Of a stretch of DNA of 28,287 nucleotides, positions 1-28,287 are shown in pieces (the stretch's first letter is position 1; each line of letters opens with the position of its first letter). This DNA is from Saccoglossus kowalevskii (lineage: Eukaryota > Hemichordata > Enteropneusta > Harrimaniidae): assembly GCF_000003605.2 (NCBI RefSeq), contig NW_003122426.1, positions 23,837 to 52,123 of the forward strand, in the 5' to 3' direction. The translations under genes and the position numbers were made by a program. The notes beneath the pieces were generated by a model. The model did no database searches. It worked only from the letters and a program-made list of their open reading frames with translations, and was not told where the DNA came from.

Positions 1-208
1 CTGTAAAATGACTAATTTTCACTGGGTTTAAATTTCACTGATTTACCATTTCAGGCATATTCAGTGGGTTTTAAATTCACGGTTTTATCATTTAGATAAT
101 GTGTTCTATGCTAAATTTTACATATTCACTGTGTTTTAATTTAGCGCATTTTTCCAGTCAGCGAAATAAGCTAAATTAAAACCCAGTGAATAATTACCCC
201 CTTTACAG
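1..208. mobile_element. MITE-like palindromic element, copy 1 (may be cut by the window edge)
   Basis: The element begins CTGTAAA and ends TTTACAG followed by TA. The first and last 38 or so bases are imperfect inverted copies of each other: ...TAATTTTCACTGGGTTTA against the reverse complement of the right end, ...TAATTATTCACTGGGTTTTA. Inside, the motif CACTGGGTTT recurs near 19, 62 and 127, and there is a 22-base inner inverted repeat (124-145 against 170-191, one mismatch). There is no open frame. A related copy lies at 4491-4686. Confidence 0.65.
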
Positions 209-1295
209 TATGGGATCTGTGGCAAATTGACTTGCATTTTTCATATAAAAATAGACAGAAGAAAAAAACACCTGGCAAGAAATTGTTTTTAAAACATAAT
301 CATTGCGTCTCCTTAGCCCTAGTAATTGCTGTAATGATAGGTTTACTTTAAAGTCATAAAATGCGTGGGAATCTCCCATTGTTGGTTGTCTAGCGCTCGT
401 TAGCGTTATTTTAAACCTCTGGTCATATAATCTTCGAAGCTATTGACAAGCTTGATCAGCTGAGGGAATCCAGGCTGTCTCGTCGTCACTCGTAATTTAT
501 CACGGAGCTATTAACACCGGGGTGTCGTATTTATCAGTTTGACGTCGTGCGACGATGTCCAACATGGTGCACACTATTCTGTCACGAACATCGTGTAGTT
601 GGTAATAGTGTAAATGTGTACGTTCATTTAAATGGGTACATGCCGCACCACGTAATGACGTGTATATTGTGGTCGCCAGGTGCAAGCGACATGCCCCACA
701 CAGCAAATATCTAAGGATGGCCTTTGACCCCGACTTGGACCACGTTAGGTTTCTTCTACTTTAGTAGAAATCACACTTGACTATAACAGCTAATGCATCT
801 CAATTTACGTGAGTGCGATTTATAATTTCTTGAGGGTTTCTGGGATATGACTCTTTTGTATCGGAATGAGAACCCACCCATGTAGGGGTTGGTTCACATA
901 TTTTGGTTGGTCTAATTTGTTGATCTCGGTCAATCTAGATGTGGTGGTTATTTTAAACACGTCAATCGTAAAACACAATTTTGCATTTTTTGAGATGTGT
1001 TGTTCAATTTGCATAGACAACAAAACTTTAAGCTGCGGTTATATCGTGATATGACGTCACATACTTAGCCGATTATGCGCTATTATGTTGTAGAGAGAGG
1101 GGAGGGGATTAAATAGGTGGTTAGAGGGGAAAACGACAACAATCTAACAGGTGGTTCTGAATCTTCAAGGATATTCAGAAAACTCCTAGACGCTTTTTTT
1201 TTCATATCGACCTGACCTATGTAGTTTCTGTAAATAAACGGTTTCTCTCTTCTATCTGAACTGACCAACTCATCCATGATTCAAGTTTGTAATAT
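209..1295. other. RFX6 intron 7, unremarkable stretch
   Basis: I see no exon, RNA gene or clear repeat here. The part at 480-720 is more GC-rich than its surroundings but shows no recognisable protein in any frame. Confidence 0.5.
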
Positions 1296-1418
1296 TTGAC
1301 GTACACAAGGATTGTTATGCAACAAAAGTTACAGCAATTTCTCACCGTGTGATAGTTGACGTACACATGGATTGTTATGCAACAAAAGTTACAGCAATTT
1401 CTCACCGTGTGATAGTTG
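1296..1418. repeat. Two-copy tandem duplication, 60-base period
   Basis: TTGACGTACACAAGGATTG at 1296 recurs as TTGACGTACACATGGATTG at 1356. The two 60-base copies are identical apart from that A to T change, which points to a recent duplication. Confidence 0.9.
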
Positions 1419-3189
1419 CGTTTACAACACAGATCGAAAGTCAACTGTATTATATGTTTGATTTCAGAATCGGTAAATTACAATAGCGATAGAGCTATAA
1501 TGTTTATAATAAGCACAGCGAAATAATGTGAACGGCTTTCATCGTCGTATTTTTAAATTCAGTCGTTTAAATTACAATGATCCACTGCGTAGTTTGTCTT
1601 GAGTAATTAACAGTAACACACTCACACACACAGCGGCTGCACCTGTGTTTTAGACGGTGATTACATACATGCATATTGACCTCGCTTTTTGTAGAAACTT
1701 TAAAAGCGGCTTCAAAATCGCAACAATTGTTGTCAATCGATCGATCTCTCATCGCGTCTGTCACACGCGAGTTTAAACGTTTTGCACTTTTGAAACGCCG
1801 ATGAGAAGCTACTGCGTCAAATGATTTAACACATATAGTCCTCGACGTCAGACCGCCATTATTACAAGAGAGGGTAGCGTGCAGCTTTCAAGATTTCCTC
1901 TCGACATCAGAAGAATGAACGACGAAATGTGGCTGTCAGGAAGTTTCTAATTGAAGAGAACGGGTTGAGTTTGAATATTCCGTTACAACAATCACTCATA
2001 TAGACACTATAGGTGCTCCAGAAGTGAATGGGCGCAACAATTGGTGCCAGATACCCCGGACAAAGAGCACAGGCAATGATGCCCTCCCTGGGCAGTGCGA
2101 GTAAGATGTACAGGTGTGGGGAGAGGGGTCGACTCGTAACATTAATCGATATCACGTGGTTGAGATAGAAGCACTGCTCAGAAAGTGTAATGTGTTTACT
2201 GTTACATGTTGTATGAAATTAAACCCGAAAGATCTACTCGTCAATGAACGCCTTCGAGCTGAAGAGGATGACACAGTTCCGTCTATCGATGTTATATAAC
2301 AAATCCATAATCAAAATAAATTAGATATTGTCGAAATCGTTTGTATACATACACCATGTACAACGGGTGTGTACCTCGCCCCAGTCACGTTGCGTGAAAT
2401 CTGACATTTCGATTAAATAATAATTTAATAGAAAATATTATAAAAAAGAAAATATTGATAAATAGAAATGTTACATATATTTATAGTTCAAATATTATAA
2501 TTGTATATACAAAATCTTTGTCCAACTTGCTTCTTTTTGTTGTGGACAGTCAATCAGGAAGTGAATTCATCCTCAGCTCACTTCCCAAACTTTTCATCAG
2601 CTTTGTTTTTGGTCTTGCATACCGACATTTCCCAACATTGGGTCACTAATTTTCAGCTTACATAAATGTTTTCTTTAATTTGAGTCTTCCATTTTTCTTT
2701 ACTTTGAAACATTATTTTTTTAAATACTGTAAATTCTTAATTTATTATTTTCTACGGATTCAGAGTTTTCTGAATTGATTTGATTTTTCCACAATGCTAT
2801 TTATGTATGTGTTCTTTGTCCGAGCTTCCTTGCACCTGAACTTGTTGCCCATTGGCTACATGTTTGCGTTAAACGCATAAAACATGTTCGGTAAGACCTT
2901 GGTGTCAAGATATTGTGTAGATTTACAATAACTCACGAATATAATTGTATAGTAGTATCGCGAACAAAAAATAGATGCGCGAAAAACAGTCACAGTGCTT
3001 GATACCAGTCACAATAACAGGACATAGGTAAGCAGCTTCATGTGTACTTATTTTTACCTTTTACTAAAAGGTTTGCGAACATTTTTTATTAATACTGACT
3101 ATTTGAAACGTAATTACACACTTATGTGCATGAATCTAGGTTTAGTTGCGCAATAAAATATATGCAACGTCGCGTAGTTTATATCTATC
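1419..3189. other. RFX6 intron 7, no supported gene
   Basis: No RFX6 exon was found on the minus strand. The subregion 1907-2155 is GC-richer than its flanks and has a minus-strand frame with a weak receptor-like tail (see findings). The rest is AT-rich and shows nothing recognisable. Confidence 0.45.
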
Positions 3190-3985
3190 CCAGCTAATAA
3201 GCTAGTGCTGTTTGGCTCGGACTAGAATGCATCGCGGCCAATAGGAGAGCGCTGTGTAGCTCAGACTAGAAGGTATTTCAGCCAATAAGATAGCGCTATT
3301 TGGCTCAGACTAGAAAGCACTCCAGCCAATAAGATAGCGCTGTGTGGCTCAGACTAGAAGGTATTTCAGCCAATAAGATAGCGCTATTTGGGTCAGACTA
3401 GAAAGCATTTCAACCAATAAGATAGCGTTGTTTGGCTCAGACTAGAAAGCATTTCAGCCAATAAGATAGCGCTGTTTGGCTCAGACTAGAAGGCATTCCA
3501 GTCAATAAGACAGCGCTGTTTGGCTCAGACTAGAAGGTATTTCAGCCAATAAGATAGCGCTATTTGGGTCAGACTAGAAAGCATTTCAGCCAATAAGATA
3601 GCGCTGTTTGGCTCAGACTAGAAGGCATTCCAGCCAATAAGACAGCGCTGTGTAGCTCAGACTAGAAGGTATTTCAGCCAATAAGATAGCGCTATTTGGG
3701 TCAGACTAGAAAGCATTTCAGCCAATAAGATAGCGCTGTTTGGCTAAGACTAGAAGGCATTCCAGCCAATAAGATAGCGCTGTTTTTGGTCAGACTAGAA
3801 AGCATTTCAGCCAATAAGATAGCGCTGTTTGGGTCAGCCTAGAAACCATTTCAGCCAATAAGATAGCACTACTTGGCTCAGTCTAGAAGGCATTCCAGCC
3901 AATAAGATAGCGCTGTGTTGCTCGGCCGAGAAGGTATTCCAGCCAATAAGACAGCGCTGTGTAGCTCGGCCGAGAAGGCACTGGC
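3190..3985. repeat. Minisatellite, 44-base unit, about 18 copies
   Basis: Units start near 3193 and recur every 44 bases to about 3942. Each has the form AGCCAATAAGATAGCGCTGT, then TTGGCTCAGACTAGAAAG, then CATTTC. The core AATAAGA[TC]AGCGCT is nearly constant. Variable positions follow a three-unit (132-base) pattern in the middle of the array (3502-3765). The edges are more diverged, and the last two units change the TCAGACTAGA part to TCGGCCGAGA. Most units carry a CCAAT box. Confidence 0.95.
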
Positions 3986-4062
3986 ATCAAAATACAAGTC
4001 AGTCGAAGCATATATACAAGACATATGTTGATACGTCATAAAATGTCAACAAACAAGTTGTT

Positions 4063-4180
4063 TTCTGATTGGTCTAACTGTTAGATATTAGGATTGGGTA
4101 GCCAATCAGACACAATGCAAGCTGCTCTCTGATTGGTCTAACTGTTAGATATTAGGATTGGGTAGCCAATGAGGCACAAT
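4063..4180. repeat. Two-copy tandem duplication, 64-base period, with inverted CCAAT boxes
   Basis: TCTGATTGGTCTAACTG starts at 4064 and again at 4128. Each copy opens with an ATTGG and closes with GATTGGGTAGCCAAT. In the first copy TCTGATTGG and CCAATCAGA form a perfect 9-base inverted pair, and GATTGG-GTAG-CCAATC is a second small hairpin. In the second copy the closing arm has changed to CCAATGAGG. Confidence 0.9.
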
Positions 4181-4282
4181 CTTGTAAGTAACTTCGCAGT
4201 AGTGCATATTTTATGGAGGGAATCTGTATTTCACAATCAGACACACATGTTACACAATGAAATTGGTTCGACTTGACCTTAC

Positions 4283-24232
<19,950 letters not shown>

Positions 24233-24353
24233 AGTCGTGTTCAAGGACACGCAAATAACAAAATCAATTCAAGAAGAAAATGTCTACACGTCTTTCAGTT
24301 CAGGGGAGCGATCTGGGGTCAGCCGCGTGCTGTAGTTCAACAACTCTACGGTG

Positions 24354-24361
24354 AATTTATA
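24354..24361 (-). promoter_or_regulatory. Possible TATA box of RFX6
   Basis: On the minus strand this reads TATAAATT, about 120 bases before the ATG of exon 1. A start site some 30 bases downstream would give a 5' leader of about 95 bases. The position and match are reasonable, but TATA-like strings are frequent in AT-rich DNA, and no clear initiator element was seen. Confidence 0.3.
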
Positions 24362-25244
24362 GCTCAATATATGCAAGGAATTTGAAGGATATGAATACTA
24401 CCCTTATACGCGAAGAACTAGAAATTTCGTTTTTGCCACAGGACCGCCGATTTTAAAGACCTCGGTAGCTTCCGTGAACTTCTACGATAGCGGGGTGGGT
24501 GTAAATAAAACCGTCCTCGCAACCGGAATGCTTACGATATATATCGGAAACGTCTGTAAGTCCGTGTTGTTCGCACATGAACACAACAAAGGCAGTCTCT
24601 CCAGTCGAAGACCGCGGTGTTGGCTTGTCTACACAGGTGTCTCCCCGTCGAGTACAGAGCAGCTCGTACCCAAGGTGATGTAAGAACAAAGTACGGCTTC
24701 ACTGGTCAAACAACGTAGCAATCGCACTGTTGAATATGGACACGGACAAGACAAATGCAGCTAATATGAACAGTACCCTTTTTCCACGGGGCAAAAACAA
24801 ACACCCAATATAAAGTCAACCGCTAGATGACATCACGAGCACAATTCTTATCAGCACACGGCACGTTTAGACCAATCAGATCCAGTTTCGACATAGTAAT
24901 GAATAACTAGTGTGCACAAGTGGGTAGCCACTTTTGAGTTAATCATTAAACACGTGTATGGATACATTGGTATTGTTGACAGATCGCTTTATCACATTCA
25001 TGTCATTATACTGACATGCCAAACCCCGGTTTGTACACTATCGCACGTATGATTGTAGCTTTTGACTATAAACATACCGGCAAAGGCGAACACCACACAA
25101 CTTCAAAAAGAAAACTGCATGAAAAAAAATGGGAAAGTTGAGATCTTGTTTGAGTTGTCTCGGTGTGTATATTGTCAGGAGCCACACAGGGGTGGTATTA
25201 TATTGGTATTATATTTGTGTTTTGCAAAATGTTATGACTTATTG
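24362..25244. other. Upstream flank of RFX6, GC-richer around 24440-24700
   Basis: This is proximal upstream DNA of the gene. The 24440-24700 part is GC-richer than the surrounding flank, with overlapping open frames on both strands, but neither frame has recognisable protein features. It could be promoter-proximal or a non-coding first exon. From 24700 to 25244 nothing was recognised. Confidence 0.35.
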
Positions 25245-25442
25245 AGAATAGAATAGAATAGAATAGAATAGAATAGAATAGAATATAATATAATATAATA
25301 TAATATGAATAGAATAGAATAGAATAGAATAGAATAGAATAGAATAGAATAGAATAGAATAGAATAGAATAGAATAGAATAGAATAGAATAAAATAAAAT
25401 AAAATAAAATAAAATGATATAAAATAAAATAAAATAGAATAA
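25245..25442. repeat. Pentanucleotide microsatellite (GAATA)n
   Basis: GAATA units run from 25245. A block of TAATA variants lies at about 25286-25305, followed by more GAATA to about 25390, then AAATA variants to the end. Variant units are clustered rather than scattered, which suggests local slippage spread each change. Open frames across it are repeat translations. Confidence 0.97.
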
Positions 25443-26344
25443 TTTCATTTCGAATAACAGGATTGTCTTGTCTGTGCTTATATGAGTGAAAAATCACCAG
25501 TTTGATATAACCGCGTTGTACCGCGTTTTATGTCCTACCTTTGCCAGAGTAACGTTGTATTCCAGTCATCTCTGTGTTTTTTTCTAATCGTGTCGAATCA
25601 ACCTTAAAGATTAAAATGTTCAACAACATCTGTGAATAGTATACATACTGGCGGGTTGATACTAAATATGTATAACGTTGTTTTATTTTTATCACGGAAT
25701 GTGCTAACATCTATAATAAAATAAATACAAGTTTTAATTTAATTTTTTCTTCCACCTAACTTGCAGTGAATATATGTATATATATATATATGTCCTTCAT
25801 TAATAGATTAATTATTGTGTAAGACAAAGTCATGATTCTAAAGTTATTGTTTATATTGTTTTCCTAAGATTGAAACCTTCTCACAATTGTTGTGAAAGTT
25901 GGTTATCACTCGTATAACAATAATCATTGGTTTATTATGTATAATTATGGACTTATTGTAAACAGCATTTTGTTTTGTCTTACAGTAACGTACTTTTAGA
26001 AAATTTACTAATATTTTTTTTTTAAATTAGAATAGTTTCTTGGCACTGTTTTAATATTTTTTGAAACCCAGATAATTAATTCAAGATAACAAATATAATT
26101 CCATCGAGTAACAATATGTAATTTATTCACCCTTTTCAGCGCAAACAATTTGAAATATGGCATAATATCTCCACCATAAAAACCAATGTGACAGTTTTAT
26201 AATGACGATATTATTCAAATATAACCGCCAATTTTCTCGATAATAGGCTGTTAATCTCAACCCGTTTTTCAGTCTTATACCAGCCGAGAATATACTTTAT
26301 TATTGCAAAATGAATGAGTTAGATTATAAAAATCCAATGACGGA
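25443..26344. other. AT-rich intergenic stretch with a short (AT)n run
   Basis: No gene was recognised. A TA dinucleotide run lies at about 25769-25792. The rest is AT-rich with T and A runs. Confidence 0.6.
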
Positions 26345-27020
26345 TGTGTTTCTGGTGTGACCATCCCGTGAGTGTTCGTGTGTGACGTTTCTTGAGTATT
26401 CTGGGGTGACGTTTCTTGCGTGTTCTGGGGTGACCATTTCATTAGTGATCTGGTGTGGTCATTTCGTGAGTTTTCAAGTTTTGGGGTGACGTTTCTTGAG
26501 TGTTCTGGGGTGACGTTTCTTGAGTGTTCTGGGGTGACGTTTTTTGAGTGTTCTGGGGTGACGTTTCTTGCGTGTTCTGGGGTTACCATTTCATTAGTGT
26601 TCTGGTTTGGTCATATCGTGAGTGTTCTGAGGTGACGTTTATTGCGTGTTCTGGTTTGGTCATATCGTGAGTGTTCTGAGGTGACGTTTATTGCGTGTTC
26701 TGGTTTGGTCATATCGTGAGTGTTCTGAGGTGACGTTTATTGCGTGTTCTGGCTTGGTCATATCGTGAGTGTTCTGAGGTGACGTTTATTGCGTGTTCTG
26801 GCTTGGTCATATCGTGAGTGTTCTGAGGTGACGTTTATTGCGTGTTCTGGGGTGACCATTTCATTAGTGTTCTAGAGTGGTCATATCGTGAGTGTTCTGG
26901 GGTGACGTTTCTTGCGTGTTCTGGGGTGACCATTTCATTAGTGTTCTGGTGTGGTCATATCGTGAGTGTTCTGAGGTGACGTTTATTGCGTGTTCTGGGG
27001 TGACCATTTCACGAGTGTCC
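26345..27020. repeat. Compound minisatellite of 24/25-base units
   Basis: Three related units alternate: A (GGGGTGACGTTTCTTG + CGTGTTCT, 24 bases), B (GGGGTGACCATTTCATT + AGTGTTCT, 25 bases) and C (GGTGTGGTCATATCGTG + AGTGTTCT, 25 bases). Runs of A alone (26482-26577), A-B-C trimers and five copies of an A'-C dimer with exact 49-base period (26620-26864) can be seen. Open frames on both strands are repeat products: a 24-base unit keeps frame and gives octapeptides such as NVTPEHSR. Confidence 0.95.
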
Positions 27021-27370
27021 ATAACAGTCATGAAATGAGGTGTTCGTTTTTCTCATGCTCGGTGACTTTTCACCAAAATGTGCTGGGAGGATCATTTCTC
27101 ACGTTTTCTGGGTGGAATTTCTTGAGTGCCGTCTGGAATAACCATTTCATTAATATTCTAGGCGATGGGTCGACAATTCTCGCGTATTCCGGGTTGACAT
27201 CCCCCTGTTTTCAATAATGACATTTCAAGGATGTTCTAGGATGACAATTTTTCTGAGTTCTTGTCGAGACATATCTTGCGTGTTCTGAGATGGAATTTCT
27301 ATTATGCTCTGGGTGGTATTTCTCCCGTTTATCGAATTGACGACATTTCTCTGGGCAATCTGGGCGATCA
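27021..27370. repeat. Decayed edge of the compound minisatellite
   Basis: Unit-like pieces (TGTGCTGGGAGGATCATTTC, TTTTCTGGGTGGAATTTCTT, ATTCTAGGCGATG) continue at roughly 20-30-base spacing with heavy divergence. The pattern fades out near 27370. Confidence 0.65.
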
Positions 27371-27920
27371 TATATCGCATATTTGTTGACATCATAGAGA
27401 ATATTTATTTCTAGTTTCCGCCATGTTATATTTTTTTCAAATAATTTTGATATTACGACTAGTTTTAATATTACGACTAGTTTTAATAATTCTAAATCAT
27501 CATATATTCATTCCACAACTCTTCTAAAATTTAGTCATTTTTGATTTAATTTGTGTCATTAAATTTGTTAACAGAAATGACTAAAATATCATCACAAAGA
27601 CTAACGACCGACACAAGAAGAGCTATGAACCCACGCCTAATTCATTACATGAAGAAGAGACCAACATTCTAAAAATGGTCTTAGTATGAAGGAAATAATG
27701 ACGTTTTAGTTGTAATATCTCAAAAAATCTTCTCTTTTGTTATTGTGTAGGATATCTTTGCAGACTAATTGTCGCGTATATGCCCTTATTAGACTATCCT
27801 GAAGTTCCTGTTAATTTGCGTCATCACCAATGCAGCTGTTGGCCCGGGCTACGCACCACGATTTTGCCACCTGCTGTTCTTTTGTTTTTATACATCATAA
27901 CACGAGAGGGCGAATAAATG
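27371..27920. other. Intergenic stretch with an 18-base duplication
   Basis: TATTACGACTAGTTTTAA occurs twice in direct tandem at 27451 and 27469. Otherwise nothing was recognised. Confidence 0.6.
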
Positions 27921-28026
27921 CTTTGTGTCAGAAAACAGTCATCATTTTGTTAAGAATAATTTTTGTTCAATTGTTCCAATTGAAAATAATCATTTAATAT
28001 CTTCGAGCACAAGTTCTCGATTGCGA

Positions 28027-28164
28027 AGCTGTGAGTGTTCAGTGGGCTGTTTTCAGTATATCTGGGAGAGGCATACATGTTCGGGTATTGATAACTCGTG
28101 TTGGTGCCGTGTTCCTGACTACAGCCGGCCTATGTGTGTTGGCGGGAAGACGAAACAGTTATAA
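28027..28164 (+). CDS. Possible terminal exon of a cysteine-rich protein (uncertain)
   Basis: The frame ending in TAA at 28162-28164 carries seven cysteines in about 36 residues, in a CxC-x3-C-x9-C-x6-C-x1-C-x9-C layout (CECSVGC ... HTC ... SCWC ... PMC). It is GC-richer than its flanks, and an AATAAA lies at 28169-28174. Possible AG acceptors lie just upstream (for example ...TTGCGAAG before 28029), but none has a good pyrimidine tract. No family was recognised. It may be the last exon of a plus-strand gene in a secreted disulphide-rich class, or it may be chance. Confidence 0.2.
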   Translation, partial: SCECSVGCFQYIWERHTCSGIDNSCWCRVPDYSRPMCVGGKTKQL

Positions 28165-28287
28165 ATTAAATAAATAACACTACGATAAAGACTTTCCGAT
28201 CTTAACATTGTGAATATTTTCGTTTTTTATGGAGAAAAATACAGTAATTTTACTTATTAAAATTATATTTATTAAAGCGGAAGGGTC

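Noticed and set aside
1083-1277. Possible next RFX6 exon on the minus strand, with an AG before GTC GAT ATG
   Set aside because: The following residues (VDMKKKASRS...) do not match the expected VDTLIMMYKTHCQ region beyond the first two residues.
25198-25497. Minus-strand Phe/Tyr/Leu/Ile/Ser-rich frame
   Set aside because: It is a direct translation of the (GAATA)n microsatellite.
26275-26635. Repetitive protein frames on both strands (NVTPEHSR-type and GVTFLECS-type octapeptides)
   Set aside because: They are translations of the 24-base minisatellite. Open frames on both strands come from the repeat period being a multiple of three, not from coding selection.

Overview
This window looks like nuclear DNA from an animal. 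It is AT-rich by eye, has no bacterial-type gene packing, and has long GT-AG introns, microsatellites, minisatellites and MITE-like short repeats. Only one gene can be supported: a minus-strand orthologue of the transcription factor RFX6, split over at least seven small exons between about 24.2 kb and 4.3 kb. The sharp protein match, together with palindromic repeats of the ACTGTAAA / CACTGGGTTTTAATTT kind, suggests a lophotrochozoan invertebrate, probably a mollusc. The species call is inference.

The gene runs right to left: promoter-like sequence around 24.36 kb, exon 1 (24232-24034), exon 2 (20693-20510), exon 3 (19346-19223), exon 4 (11957-11896), exon 5 (9418-9341), exon 6 (a 28-base microexon, 7972-7945) and exon 7 (4390-4283). 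Every junction is GT-AG, and the phases join without a break into 261 codons. These cover a divergent N-terminus, an acidic stretch, the complete RFX winged-helix DNA-binding domain and the conserved region after it. The rest of the protein (the dimerisation and extended RFX domains and the C-terminus) must lie beyond base 1, because exon 7 ends on a splice donor and no later exon was found in 1-4282.

The introns and the upstream flank hold mostly repeats. Intron 7 has a palindromic MITE-like element at 1-208, a 60-base tandem duplication, an 18-copy 44-base minisatellite with a 132-base higher-order pattern, and a 64-base duplication with inverted CCAAT boxes. Intron 6 has a second copy of the MITE-like family about 100 bases upstream of the exon 7 acceptor. 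Intron 3 has a (CACTA)n array, a poly-T tract and a poly-C tract. Intron 2 has a 65-base duplication. The flank upstream of the gene (24.4-28.3 kb) has a (GAATA)n array, a compound 24/25-base minisatellite with its own higher-order structure and decayed edges, and a possible cysteine-rich terminal exon near 28.1 kb. No rRNA, tRNA, CRISPR array or intact transposon coding region was seen.
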